Origin: Entomortierella parvispora
Lineage: Eukaryota; Mortierellomycota; Mortierellomycetes; Mortierellales; Mortierellaceae
Direction: 5' to 3'
Assembly (NCBI GenBank): GCA_963573315.1
Contig: OY752146.1
Coordinates: forward strand, 186,001 to 250,000
Length of the DNA stretch: 64,000 nucleotides
The position numbers and the translations under genes were made by a program. The notes beneath the pieces are model-generated. The model had not been told where the DNA came from. It made no database searches and saw nothing but the letters and a program-made list of their open reading frames with translations. Positions within the stretch are counted from its first letter, which is position 1. Each line of letters starts with the position of its first letter. Positions 24,834-37,000 of the stretch are shown piece by piece.

Positions 24834-26010
24834 CAGGGGATTATGATCAAATTGATGAACCACCACTCTGAGTGCGTTGGGTGTAACCCCGTTCATTGTC
24901 CTTTTGACCTTGTGCAAGTCTCCTCGCCAAATCCGTAAATCCCGTTCCGTCCGTCCAAATGAGCGAGAGGTGAAGCTCTCATCTTGTAGCCAGCAGAAAT
25001 ACCCTGAAGGAGGAACATGAGGCTGCTCTTTGCCGGCGACTCTGGTTTTCTAGGAACTAGATTCTCTGGAAACGGAAAGATGTGGCAAAGAATGAGATGT
25101 TCTGGGAATTCATTGACACGGCGCGTTACCGCCGGGGAATTGGTGTGCTGGGCTCTCATTTGATTATTTGCAGGTCATTATTGAGTGGATCCTTGAAAAA
25201 ACCTTCCCATGGTATTCGCTTTTTTTTGTAAAGAGATGCGCCAGGATGAATCTCCATCTTCCTGCTAGGCCTTGCAGTTCGTTTTTTTCTGGGAGGGTGT
25301 CATTGGGTGTCAGGAGAATTGTTCAAATTAGACATTACAAGCGCCGAGGGTCATGGTCATGTGCAATGTCAATGAGCAGAATCTCAAGGGTAACATACCT
25401 CAAATGGTGGTAAAGGAGGAGAAAGTGATGGTGATGATGATGGTGATGATGGTGGTGGTTTAGGGTCAGGAACGGTAAGTGGAAGAAGGGGAAGAAATGA
25501 GGGAGGGGAGGAAAGGGGAGGAAGGAAAGGAAGGGAGGAAGGGAGGAAGGGAGGGGAGGAAGTGGTGACAAAATATAGCACAACAACAGAGTTCGTTTCC
25601 GGGCCCTCACGCGGATTTTTTTTCTTTGTTGTTAAACATTCCACGGCAGTGGGGTTCATTTCGGTTAATTGAAAGTTGAATAAAATGACGCGCTTGTGCC
25701 TGCGCTCGTCTACAGCCCACGTACCCAAAAAACGTGCCAACTACGAGCTGAAGTTCGAAACACTTTCAAGTAACCCCAGAGAGACTCTTGACTGGTATCT
25801 TGATATCACAAGTTAGTCTTGAAAGCTAATGAAATAAAGAGGCTTGTATATTTTCTCATTCACCCTACTCCTCTTCATTCCATTGCTCTCACGTTTATGT
25901 ATCCTCCATCGACCAATCTATATCTTTTGACTCACTCCGAATGGCATGGGTACTTACAAAGAAAATACAACTTATTCTTCAAGACATGAAGTCTTCAAAG
26001 CCTCTTTGAG
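24834..26010. repeat. NRPS 1 3' flank with simple-sequence tracts
   Basis: No gene is recognised. At about 25428-25460 is an imperfect GATGATGGT repeat. From about 25470 to 25562 is an almost pure purine tract (GGAA/GGGA). Copy 2 has the same feature in shorter form at about 51255-51382. Long open frames on both strands here are products of the simple sequence. Confidence 0.6.
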
Positions 26011-26549
26011 GTGAGCGTGAAGCCAATTGTTATGTCCGGTATACTTGACAGTACCACTGACTACAGACTACCATGCCTTTCCTTGGCGTCTTGGTCTCCT
26101 TCGTAATAGTCTTGGGCACAGACCTTGTCCTTGACATCAATGTCCTGCTCACCAATTCTGTGCGAGCTGCCAAGTTGCGGCGGGCAATCTTTTCGACCTG
26201 GAATTCCATCTTCATGATCGAGGAAATTGTCGTTCACCTGGGCGGGTTCTCGGCGGTGGGGATCTTTTGGTGGTTCACTCAATTGACAAACCTATTTCAG
26301 ACGGATAATATGTCTCCTGAAGAGCTGATGCTGGCCCGACAGGAGTATGAAACCAACATGACCTCTATGCTTGCTGAGGAAGCAAAAGCGTTCGCTATAG
26401 CGGCCAGCGGTCTTTCCTGGGACAGAGTTGTCCTTCAATGGGGCATGGGATACTTGGAAAAACACCTGGGTGCAAGGCACCGTCAAGTAAAAAAAATCAA
26501 AAAATCCTTCAAGCAAATAACAGAAACCAAGGCGAAGAACAAACTATGA
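26011..26549 (+). other. Conserved locus with a leader intron; coding strand unresolved
   Basis: On the plus strand, GAG|GTGAGC at 26011 and GACTACAG at about 26066 look like a small intron, just before an ATG at 26073. That ATG opens 158 codons: a hydrophobic N-terminus, then EELMLARQEYETNMTSMLAEE and a basic end (KKIKKSF). Copy 2 (51843-52393) lost this ATG and shifts frame after about 105 codons. On the minus strand a frame with VCAQDYYEGDQDAKE and nearby cysteines is about equally conserved and could be a decayed secreted-protein exon. I recognise no family on either strand. Probably a pseudogene in at least one copy. Confidence 0.35.
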
Positions 26550-26929
26550 GATCCAAAGAATAGACGATGAGATCCAATCATCTAATTGCCGCAAAACAAC
26601 GAGAAATGACAATGTGGATATCGAGGAAGGTCAGGATGCTCATCCCGACAACAAAGAGTTCAGAATCATTGATAACTATTGAGCCGGCCCTAACAACTCT
26701 GGACAAGGCCATTCAGAATATGGGGTGACCAATGTCGATAACATGGATGCAAACATAGCGTCCCCCAAGGGCAGGAACAACATTGTGCAAGATCGTGACA
26801 ATAACCTAGGCAATAACTATTTTGGTACGGATTGAGCCACATACGCAACAGCAGCACCGTGCCATCACGCACTCCTCACAATATATACAAGCCCATGTAG
26901 CAATTCAATAAATCTCATTCCTTGTCTCC
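26550..26929. other. Highly conserved 380 bp without a clear gene
   Basis: Nearly unchanged between copy 1 and copy 2 (52390-52750). The plus strand carries short Asn/Asp-rich frames broken by stops (for example NVDNMDANIASPKGRNN near 26730-26780). It could be the start of the adjacent retroelement or the tail of the preceding locus; I cannot decide. Confidence 0.3.
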
Positions 26930-28420
26930 CCCCTCTCCGCCGCCCTCTCCGCCCTCCAAAACTCCATTTTTTTTTTTGCGTGGGTACAGTGGGGGGATCA
27001 AACTCAAGGTCCCTGGATTCGTCCACATCAAGATCCTCGTCGTGGTCATGCAAGCCGGGCGCTTGAGGAGTTGGACCAAGCGGCAGTCAGGATCGGAGGC
27101 GAGAGAGAGAGGACTTTACAGCTTCTCCTGGCGCAGATGTTCCAGCAGGAATACCAGAGACCAAGTTGCGCGTTGCTTCCAGAACAAGAATTTCCAGGTG
27201 GCTTAGCTCACATGCTTCCCTCTTTTTTTTTCCTCCTCTTTGTTCCAGGCACATGGGCCGAATAAACGAGTCATCTCTTGCTCTGCGACCTCACCACCAA
27301 TCCGTCGACACGGATGCATCCGCTTCCGCTATCCGTGCTGCAGATGGATCGACAGGGCAATGCTCATCCCAGCGCATTGCATTCACTTCCAGGAACATGC
27401 TATCCAGCGGAACGGAACTACCTCACCCAGGAGCAGGAGCTGCCAGCGGTCATCCACGCTTTACGCACTTGGCGTTACTACCCCGACGGCGCTTGTTCAC
27501 TGTCAACGCCGACTACGCCACCCTCCATCATTTTCATACGCAGCCCAAGCCCACTCGCCGACAGGCTCACTGGATTGAGTTGCTCCAGGAATGCGACTTG
27601 GACTTCAAGTGCAAGCGAGGAGTCGACATCATGGTGCCCGACGCTCTCTCTGGATGACTGGAATACGGAGACCCTGACCCGTTGAGCTGCACTCCCTCAG
27701 TGTGACTCGACCCCCAGACATCCATGACCAACTTTTTCAGGACTACGACAATGACCCTCGCCTTGGACCCATCCAGTATACTGGATGTCGGGCTGACGCT
27801 GTCCACAGCTTGCCACCAACAGACGGATGGACAAACGGAGATCATGAACAAGATACTGAAGAGAATGTTGCGGGCCTTCGTGTACAAACAGTCTAACTGG
27901 TATCAATTGGAGTTTGGTTACAACAACGACCACTGGATTCTCGCCCTTCTTCCTCGACTCGTCAGCACCCTCGTCTTCCACTAGTGCGCCTCAGTGAGTG
28001 TACCGAGCAGTTCAGTCTCCACTGTCTACACCTTCATTGCTGAACAACCAACGACGTCATTCTCTCTCAGGATTCACTGCAGCATGCTTCTGATCACCAA
28101 GAGGAACAGGCGAACAAACAAAGACGTGATCAAAAGTTCAAGGATGGCTATCAGATCTTGCTCCTAGCCACAAACAGCACGTCCCAAGCCGACAGCGTTA
28201 GACCAGCGAATAAGTTGCGACCACAGTATCTTGGCCCTTTCACACAAACCAATTTTCTAAAGCTCCTTATTGTTCCCTCAGGACGACGGCTGAACTTTGA
28301 ACTTTCTGACATATATCTGAGCTGTACATGAGGCCATCCCTCCGTTCGACTGAAGAAAATGAATACGAGGAGACAACGAATGTTTACAAGGAATACTTTG
28401 GATGGATTATTAGCCGATAA
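26930..28420 (+). mobile_element. Degenerate, internally deleted Ty3/Gypsy retrotransposon, copy 1
   Basis: Plus-strand fragments in several frames. A gag-like stretch (QAAVRIGGERERTLQLL, about 27080) is followed by the reverse-transcriptase RNase H region (CYPAERNYLTQEQELPAVIH at about 27400, AHWIELLQECDLDFKC at about 27570). Then come the integrase motif STACHQQTDGQTEIMNK (about 27800) and a chromo-like tail (KLRPQYLGPF, about 28215). The protease and the reverse transcriptase core are missing. No long terminal repeats were recognised. Frameshifts make it inactive. Confidence 0.75.
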
Positions 28421-28440
28421 ACCCCTCTGACTCTAGACTT

Positions 28441-29433
28441 TTACGCCTCCTTGGGGTACAATTCTAATTCTTTCAAGGCCTTATCGAGATCGTCCCTAAA
28501 CAGCCGACCGCTTCCCGCAAACTGGACCTCATTGTCGACCACCAAGATAATGCAAGGGATTGCTGCGTTCCCCGTCTTACGGTACACATCTAGTTGTTGA
28601 GAGAGAGAACAAAACAATGATCCGTTTTAGAAATGAACTCAAGGTAAAAAAAAAAAAAAAAAAAAAAACTCTTCATGAAATAAATATGATTGCTTACTAT
28701 CTCTGATAAATTCGTCGGTGTTGTCAACATAAAGTGAATACTGGAACTTCTCTTTCTTTTTCTCGATGAACTCCTTCACTTCTTCCAAGCCATACATCAT
28801 AGGATGGCGACCGACCATGCCTTCATTGTTGATACCAATGACTGCTAACTGTCCTGCGTGTTTCTTTGAAAGTTCCGAAAGCTCCAGACCAAGTTCGACA
28901 CATGGCCCACACCTACGATGACCATACCAAATGAAGCAAGTTTGGTCGGTTATTTCTCTGTATTCCTACAGCAAACAGGAGTACAGCCACAAAAAAAAAA
29001 AAAGAAAAAAAAAAAGAAAAAAAGTCGAGAGGATCCTTACCAAGTGGCCCAGAAATAAAGGAGGACAATATGCTCTTTGCCCTCGTACTTTGGTTCGCCA
29101 ACATGATGAATGGGCTCGAGAACAGAGACGACGTCAATCTTTTCTCCGATGTAGGGACTCGTCCAGCCCTCACGTAAACAAGCGAGAGGACCGTCCTTGA
29201 GCGAATCTCCGATATTTTCAAATGTTTCTCGGTTCTGAAAAGACTTTAGGCGCTCCAACGGGTCGTCATAACCAATTGTCTTGACCTGAGCCTTGAAAAC
29301 CTCTACGGCGGCCCAGCATGGTTCTTCTTGCTATTTATCTTCGTACTTTTCTTTAAAGGGAAGGTGGAGCGTCTCCAGATATAAATCAGTGAACTGCTCT
29401 TCTCTGCTGCAGGGGGGGGTCTTTGGTGGTCAT
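28441..29433 (-). pseudogene. Broken thioredoxin-fold (TlpA/ResA-like) gene, copy 1
   Basis: Homologous to the intact gene at 54335-55304, with the same three-exon layout: start at 29433, exon 2 near 28922-28709, stop at 28441. Compared with copy 2 it has a one-base expansion in a C/G run just after the start (about 29411-29419) that shifts the frame. It also has a nonsense change where copy 2 has Trp (DKWQEE becomes DK-stop, near 29334). The region before the active site reads LLYFWATW instead of LLDFWATW. Introns contain long A runs (28645-28668; 28990-29023). A coding defect is certain as sequenced. Confidence 0.75.
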
Positions 29434-29959
29434 GATGTTTTTGGATTCGAATAGCAAAAGAGATACAGTAGGAGAGGGGAAGAGAGAGAGAGGAGGGGGG
29501 GAAAGAAAGAGAGAGATAGAAGATGGAGTTGTTTTTTTTTGTATGATTGCAGGTACCTTCCTCAGGTTGGAACCAATTGATTGGTGCCTGGTATGTCAAT
29601 GGTGCGATGACACTGCCGAAACTAAATTCGCTCTCCTAAGGGACGATGGTGCGCCAGCTCTTTAGTCTTGGATTGGCATGAAAGAGAAGATCTTTACATT
29701 TGTTTACGACTTGAAGTTGATGGGAAACACAGGAACGTCAAGGCTGTCAGCTGGACCATCCACATCCTCCAGCACGCATAGCACGGTCCTTCTCCGCCCT
29801 CAGACATGTCGCCGTCACGACCAAGCCACCCCGCTTGGCCTGACCCTACTCCCTCCAGCACCCACTCTCTCTCTCCTTTGATCCTTCCATCTCCTCAACT
29901 CCCCCATGCGTCATTGTGTATCTCAGATCTGCTGGATCCGCACCCCTTTTAGCGTGAAC

Positions 29960-31480
29960 CCCTCAAGGACACAGCAAATGCGGATGACTTGACCTCATGG
30001 ACTTGCACGAGCACTCGCCTGAACCCGAAATGACTGGCATTTTCAACTGCAGGAAACACTGGGTCTGGATCTAAGGCTATGACATGGAAGCAGAGAACGC
30101 TTTGGATAACCCGTCGCCCTAGCAAGTCGCCAACTTGCCAACTCGCCGACGTCTTCGAAAACCTGTTTCGGGCACATTGGGCTGGCATGTCGACAGATGT
30201 CGGCTCTATGGCGCTCCAACATCGCCAACTTGTTACTCCTCTCAAAGCTATGGCATGTTGTGTACCAACCAAGAGATGGATCAAGAAGATACAAGGTGCT
30301 GTCCGGAAAATCGTACTCCCATTCAGTCCAGCGCCGGCATCGCTAGCCCTTTGCCGAGGCTGGGCTGTAGGGGGATTAAGGCTGGTCGACATTGGAGCTC
30401 AAGCCAACTCCCTTCAGCTGCGTACTGTCTAGCGCCTCGCCTCTTCATCCAGCCTTATCTCAATACTCTCGAACATTATCCATGGATTCTAACAAGCCTC
30501 TCTCGCGGCCTTCATATCCCCAATGAACTGTTAAGAGTCCTACGGGAGACAAGGACCCGAGAAATTGTTCATGGTTTTGACGGAGGCTACGCCCTCCGCT
30601 CTCAGTAGTCCCTTGACTATTGCTCTGGAAGAGATGCCATTGGTACCACCATTGCCACGCCCATCAAGGAATGGTTCTTGACAGGCTAGGGATCGATGCC
30701 TTCATTTCCAAAGTGGACGATAGGACGAGTGACGAGAGTTCAGGTTCATGGATGGATGCCTTCAGTACATTCCCGTTCGAGAGCGGGCACAGGGATTCAG
30801 GAGCCATTCTTGTTTTAAAATCTCATCTCTTGAAAGCGATATCCGATTTCCTCCAGCTCTGAATCAAGACATCACCATCGAAGCTCCTTTCAGACAATAA
30901 CTTTATAGACAACTTTTCCCAGAAGATTCACACCGTAAGAACATTGGATGCAGACCTGGAAGACGACGGATACGGAGCCCTCGCGAAAGCTATGACCCGG
31001 CAACTCCGGATCTCTTTCATGGATACCAAACTGCCTTTTGTCTCAGCGGCGATCGCTGCCCAGCACCCTTATCGAAAAAACTTCTAGAAGATGGACTCAC
31101 TACACGGGGCACGGAACAACCATTAATGCAAAAACTCTTCATTGGCAGCGCCTGGATTCCGCATTCCCGGATATCCTCTCAATGCCGAATCTGAAATCTG
31201 GATCAAGAGGACGATACTGTTCGCCTGTCCCCAAAAGATTGATGTCTGGCACTCTGCTCCATCCATACACTTAACTATCCAAAACTGGACTCCAATGACG
31301 GTGGCGAATGTCTTTCTCCCAAACCCACCTAAGGTCCAACCGTTGGTCGACCTCTTCGCAGCCTTCTTGCCAGCTACCATTATGGCATCGATCTGGGAAT
31401 TGCACTGGTAATCTATCATGGCTAATGAGGCGTTCGATATTATTGCAAATCGTATGTACCATGGATGCGTAAGTCAGCTA
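29960..31480 (+). mobile_element. Degenerate LINE remnant, copy 2
   Basis: Counterpart of 1036-2560 and slightly better preserved. One frame at about 30370-30432 reads RGWAVGGLRLVDIGAQANS, matching the conserved GGLGLVDI..QA..L block at the end of LINE reverse transcriptases. A downstream frame (about 31280-31411) contains NWTPMTVANVFLPNPPK and ends in ASIWELHW. Frame breaks separate these pieces. The two copies are in identical positions within the duplicated segment. Confidence 0.65.
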
Positions 31481-31607
31481 CCTCGGTCTCGGGCAGAGGA
31501 GAAGAGAAGACTGAAGGCAAAAACAGAAGTACCCCCTACCCCCAAATCCCTAGAGCCCCCCATACAGTAATGATTTTTTTTCCTTTCTGTATATATTTAT
31601 TTATACT

Positions 31608-31826
31608 TCATAAAAAAAGCCGCATTCCTTTTTAAAAATGGTTGCTTCTTGAGGTTGCTTCTTCAAAAAGCAACTTGAAAGTGGAGAGGGCTTTTTTTCG
31701 GTTGCTTTTGTCCATTGTTTTTGGGTTTCTGGAACTTCCTTTTTTCTACCCCTGACCCTGAAAACCCTTACTACATGGCTGTTTTCATACCTCACACGCT
31801 CCCCTCATTCCTCATAACTGACCCAG
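31608..31826. repeat. About 215 bp insertion found only in copy 2
   Basis: Between TACTTCA and CTTTGCTTCG, copy 2 contains about 215 bp absent from copy 1 (compare 2650-2685). It includes repeated GGTTGCTTYT motifs (31638, 31652, 31699) and a CAAAAAGCAAC segment that can pair with them. No coding potential, terminal inverted repeat or clear target-site duplication was found. It may be a small non-autonomous element, or sequence deleted from copy 1. Confidence 0.45.
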
Positions 31827-33784
31827 CTTTGCTTCGTAGTATTATTGTAAAACTACTCTGGCTTTCGTAGATGACTGCCTGGATTTAGGACTACAGAATA
31901 CGTCGGGTCGTGCACGTAATAAACTGATCGAATAGAGGAGCAAAAGCGGGACCCAAATACAAAGAAGACGACTCTCAGGATATCCCGGATTTGAAGCGCG
32001 TCTGGATAACCGAGCAGAATTAGGGTACTATTTTCTCATGCCTGACGTTTCAATTGCCTTCATGAAGACGAGAGTGATGCGCGGTGCGGTGGATGCACAA
32101 CGGCTTAAGGGCTGCGTTTTCTGACGTATTTAGTCCATGCACCTCCCCCCCCCTGCATCGCTGTGCGAACACAAGGATCAACAAAAGCAAAAGGAGACTA
32201 TCTCTGTGCTTGTGTCGACAGGGGAAGCGATCATCCATGGAATGTGGCTCGGTTCAGTTGCAACAGACACTTGCTCTGGTAAAATAAGGGCCCGTGAAAT
32301 AGCACCAAGGAACAATCTCCTTGCTCTGCTGCTCGTGCGTCCAAGGATTCACGGTCAAGGGCGCGTCATGTTGAACCAACAGATTCTTTTGCGTGTCTGA
32401 TCAGTGGGAGTCAGGGATGATAATCACGTCGGAAACCACGAGTTCTGATTCGCCGTTGAAAGATGCCATAGACTTGTTGCTTTGCAACTGCCTGTTGCTT
32501 GTTGCAGTACATGTACAGTGCATGCAAGGCACGGCTCCATGCTTAGTGCTCCCGAGGACCCTTGTAAAAAAACCACATCATATAATCCTCCATAGACCAT
32601 CACCTCTGCATAATGGCCAGGGGACTGTAGAAAACTCCTCACTCCCGTCGGCATTCATACTAGGCAAAACAAAACTGTGCACTAGCCCCTGACATCGGCA
32701 CCTTGGGAAAAAAAGAGCGAGCGATCTGAATCTGATTGAGCGATCGCATTGGCTTTTTGATTCAGTTTGTCTTTCTTCACGCCTTTTCAAAACAAAATGA
32801 ACAGCATCTCTAGTGATCAGGTAATGCTGCCCCCTCTCCAACGATTCATGAGATTCATGCACCGCTAATGAGAATGAGAACGAAATCTCGAAGACAGGGA
32901 ATGGTGATCTCTTGTTCTGATCCGATTCATACGATTCATTCATAGACGACTGAGCGTGCTCTGTCTACTGCGAAAAAGTATTGTATAAGATCCTGTTGCA
33001 TAAACCTACTGCCCCTCATAGCGATTTTTCAACTGTTTAACGTTCAGGCCTTCGGTTTTTATCCGTGTGTAGACAAAAGGAGTGCGCCGAGGCTCTACCA
33101 TGTTCCCACGACGAGAAGCGATCTCTGAATCTGAGCCTATCGTACAGGGTAAAGGAAGAACTCCAAGGAAACTCGTCATTGCTGTACCAACATTAAATGT
33201 ACCAACAACGGATCGATCTTTGACTCATTACCTAGGACTCCGATTGTATCGATCAGGGTAATTTGGGAACTGACCAGTCGTCCACAATGGTGAACGTTGG
33301 CTCTGAGGCGGTAACAACTGGGATCTTCTAACCCTACATAGTTTCGCAGTGGCAATGAATTCAAGACTAAGAGAATTTTTTTTTCATCACGACAGATTGC
33401 TGACGGGTGCCCACCGTTGAACGTCTTTGAGGGATCGGAGCATTCTATGACCAGTCAGTCCAATAGCTCAAAGATGTCCGTCAATGACTGGTAAGATGAT
33501 TTGGAACACATCATTGCAGCGTCTGGTGGACAGAGTATCGAAGCATGAACTAATCCTTGATTGAATCCATGCAGCAATGGAGGCACACGCGAAACCAGCC
33601 CCGGAAGAGAAGATTCGTTGTCTTTTGAGTGTCACCGCCATGTAGCAAAAAATCCTCATTGGTTCATATCTGGTAAGTGCTCCGCGTTCGTAAATTCCAG
33701 CCAGCGAGATCGTAGGGACAATGAATCACCCCTGTGACGAGTCCAAAAGTCTGCTCGATATACTCATACAAAGAAAATGGCATT
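31827..33784 (+). other. Upstream region of NRPS 2, no firm gene
   Basis: Aligns with 2680-4584 with many indels; no open frame is shared. The GGTAAGTGCTC site is conserved near 33672. The segment corresponding to the candidate start exon of NRPS 1 is at about 33786-33905: its first codon is ATA instead of ATG, preceded by an in-frame TGA, and the donor GGTAAGTTTT follows. Confidence 0.4.
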
Positions 33785-34032
33785 TGCTGAATATATCCAG
33801 ATGAGACGATCGATGGCCTCAAGGTCTCGCCTTCCTCCTTGCCAGGTGTTTTGGGAAGCAGTGGAGTAAATGATTTCAAGACTGCAACCCCTTCTGAGAT
33901 CATTCTGGTAAGTTTTCACAGAGTGTTTTTTGTAACTTACAGCTCAATGTGATACCTGCAGCTGCTCGTGAGAGCTACAGCTGGATCAATTCGTCATGTT
34001 CTTTAACGTTAATGATGTAATCATAATCATAG

Positions 34033-37000
34033 AACGGCGATGTGAACAAACAAGTATCCGCTCTGCTCAATTTACACACCGACAGACCCCGAGCGCTTCA
34101 GCAGTCAACCAGTGAAGCCCAATGGCCCATCCGATTCAGCGAGCAGCTGACGCAGTCGCTCAAGAGAATGGCCCAAGAGCATGACGTGGATTTGGGCGCA
34201 ATCTTGCTGGCCGCCTGGAGTGCCGTACTTTTCAGACTTAGTGGTCAGTGTGAGATTCATCTCGCTATACAAGGCCATGCTCTCGGCAGCCGAGTCAGGG
34301 TCACTGATCCCTCTGTGTACTCGTCGTTCCGAGTCGACTTTTCCGATGCCCTGAACACCGTTCAGTTGCTCGAACACGTCAAACGAGCAGCTTTGGACTC
34401 TGAGGACCATCAAATCGGGATCAATCAAATCGTCTTCAGCTACAACCGCAAGGAAGGATCGAGTGCTGCGAGATTGGGACTAGCGTTACCAGGAGCTATC
34501 ACCTTCGGTGTCGAACTCGAATTGAGCTTAAGAGACGACAATGAGCAGATTGTAGGACTGATGTGCTACTCAACGGCCCTCTTCGACTCCCTCACCATTG
34601 AGCGTCACGTGGGATATCTGAACTTGATACTTAAAGGAATGGTATCCGACGCTACGCAATTGGTCTCCAAGATCGACATTATCTCACCTTCCGAGCGAAC
34701 ATTGCTTCTTGAAACCTGGAACGAAACACAGCCGCTCCATCACGAGTACCAGACCATCCACCAACTGTTTGAAGAGCAGGCCAGGCGTACCCCGACTGCC
34801 GTTGCACTTGTGCACGAAGATCAAGAGTTGACCTACAGCGAATTGAACGCACGGTCCAACAGTCTCGCGCATCAGCTCATTGAGTTGGGAGTTAAGCCTG
34901 ATAGTCTTGTTGCGATTTGCGTTGAGAGGTCGCTAGCAATGATTGTTGCGATATTGGCTGTCCTGAAGGCCGGCGGCGCGTATGTGCCACTGGACCTTAC
35001 CTACCCCAGTGCGCGCCTCGAGAATATCCTCGAGGATGCCGCACCAGCCGTCATAGTCATTGACAAGGCTGGCCGCGCCGTCTTTGGAGAAAGAACACTC
35101 AGTTCGTTAACCGTTGTTGATCCGGATGCACCTTCAGCGCATCCAGCCATCAATCCGCAGGTTCCTAGTCTGACATCGCAGCACCTGGCCTACATCATAT
35201 ACACTTCTGGATCGACTGGCAAGCCCAAGGGTGTGATGATCGAGCATCGCGGCGTCGTGAACCTTGCGCAAACTCATTGCCAGCTGTATGGTGTTCGTGA
35301 AAGCAGCCGTATTTTGCAGTTCTCTTTCATCAGCTTCGATTTGAGTGTCTTGGAAATTGTGCTGGCATTATCCTCCGGCGCCACTTTATACCTCATACCT
35401 GACAGGATTCGGTTGGATCGAGACAAAGTTTGGGACTACATGCACAGGCACTCAATCAATCTTGTAGGGCTTACTCCATCGTTCCTCCAAGACGGAAAGA
35501 ACCTGCCGCATCGGATCGAGTCTTTGACGATAAGTCTTGGAGGCGAAGCTCTCAGTCCATCACTTCTACATACCCTGATAAACGAAAACATTACCGTCAT
35601 TAACGACTACGGTCCTACCGAGACAACTGTCAGCGCAACGAGCTGGAAATGCCCAATGGACTATAAGGGCGACATTGCTCCTATCGGACGGCCAGTAATC
35701 CATTCCCGAGTTTACGTACTGGATGCCAATCTCCGGCCAGTGCCCGTGGGAACCATGGGAGAGCTTTATATCGGAGGGGTTGGGGTTGCACGAGGGTATC
35801 TCAACCGTCCAGAGTTGACCGCAGAGAGATTTCTTCCAGATCCCTTCAGCAAAGTGAAGGATGCACGTATGTACAGAACAGGAGATCTCGGACGGCGCCT
35901 CCTTGATGGCAACCTGGTTCACTTAGGACGCATTGACGACCAAGTCAAAATTCGCGGCTTCCGGATCGAGCTTGGAGAGATTGAGAACTGTCTACTGGAA
36001 CACGACTGGGTATCAGAGGCCGTTGTGCTGGCACTTGGTATGGGGGGCGACAAGCAGCTGGTTGCCTATGTTGTGGCAAAGCCGGAATATCATCTCGCTC
36101 ATAGTCTACACGCTCATGTCGCAGCCAAACTGCCTCAGTATATGGTACCGGCGGCTTTTGTCCGTCTAGACGTGATGCCCCTCACTCCGAACGATAAACT
36201 TGACCGCAAGGCACTACCAGCTCCTGATGAGGAAGCCTTTGCGCTAGAAACATACGAGGCGCCGCGAGGGGACATCGAGAAAAAATTGGCTGCCATCTGG
36301 GCAGAACTGCTTCCAGTCAAGCATATCGGTCGCAACGACAGCTTCTTTGCGCTCGGTGGACACTCGCTTCTTGCTGCGAGGATGCTACAGCACCTGAAGC
36401 GTCTCGGTCTTACTATCTCTGTGCGAACTTTGTTTGAGTACCCTACCCTCAGCACACTAGCCCAGGAGCTGCGAGAAGACCAAGCAACAATCGTACCTCC
36501 CAACCTTATTACCACCGAGACTACAATAATAACGCCGGCGACACTGCCGCTGATCGAACTGACCCAGAGCGACATTAATCATATCGTCGAACGCGTCCCG
36601 GGCGGAGTGGTTAACATGCAAGACGTCTACCCGCTGTCACCTTTGCAGGAGGGTATCTTGTTCCATCATCTAATGGCTACCGAAGGCGACCCATACCTGG
36701 TAACATCGATGATGGCATTTGAGACTAGGGAATTACTTGACCGCTATCTTGAGGCATTCCAGAAGGTGGTTGATCGACATGACATTCTCCGCACTGCCGT
36801 CTTCTGGGAAGGTTTATCGACTTCAGTACAGGTGGTATGCCGCACTGCTCCTTTGCCCATTTTGGAGCTCGAGCCAGATCTGGCGGACGGACCTATTCAG
36901 GAGCAACTCGACCACCGTTTCAATCCTAAGCGCTATCGAATCGACTTGTGTCGGGCTCCTCTCCTTCGGTTTATCGTCGCCAAAGATGTCAGCGGGCGGT

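Larger units (their letters stand above)
652..29762 (+). repeat. Tandem segmental duplication, copy 1
   Basis: This roughly 29 kb segment is repeated in the same orientation at 29781-55638. Gene order is identical in both: LINE remnant, leader, NRPS, conserved locus, Ty3/Gypsy remnant, minus-strand thioredoxin-fold gene. The right limit is CTGTCAGCTGGACCATCCA, present at about 29743-29762 and again at about 55620-55638. Copy 1 is about 3.2 kb longer than copy 2, which is close to the size of the extra NRPS module. Non-coding parts still align over kilobases, with many substitutions and small indels, so the duplication is not brand new. Confidence 0.88.

Noticed and set aside
25428-25562. CRISPR-like array or minisatellite gene
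   Set aside because: Simple sequence without regular spacers, in a eukaryotic context.
25335-25740. His- and Pro-rich minus-strand frames
   Set aside because: Translations of the GATGATGGT and purine simple-sequence tracts, not conserved in copy 2 beyond the repeats.
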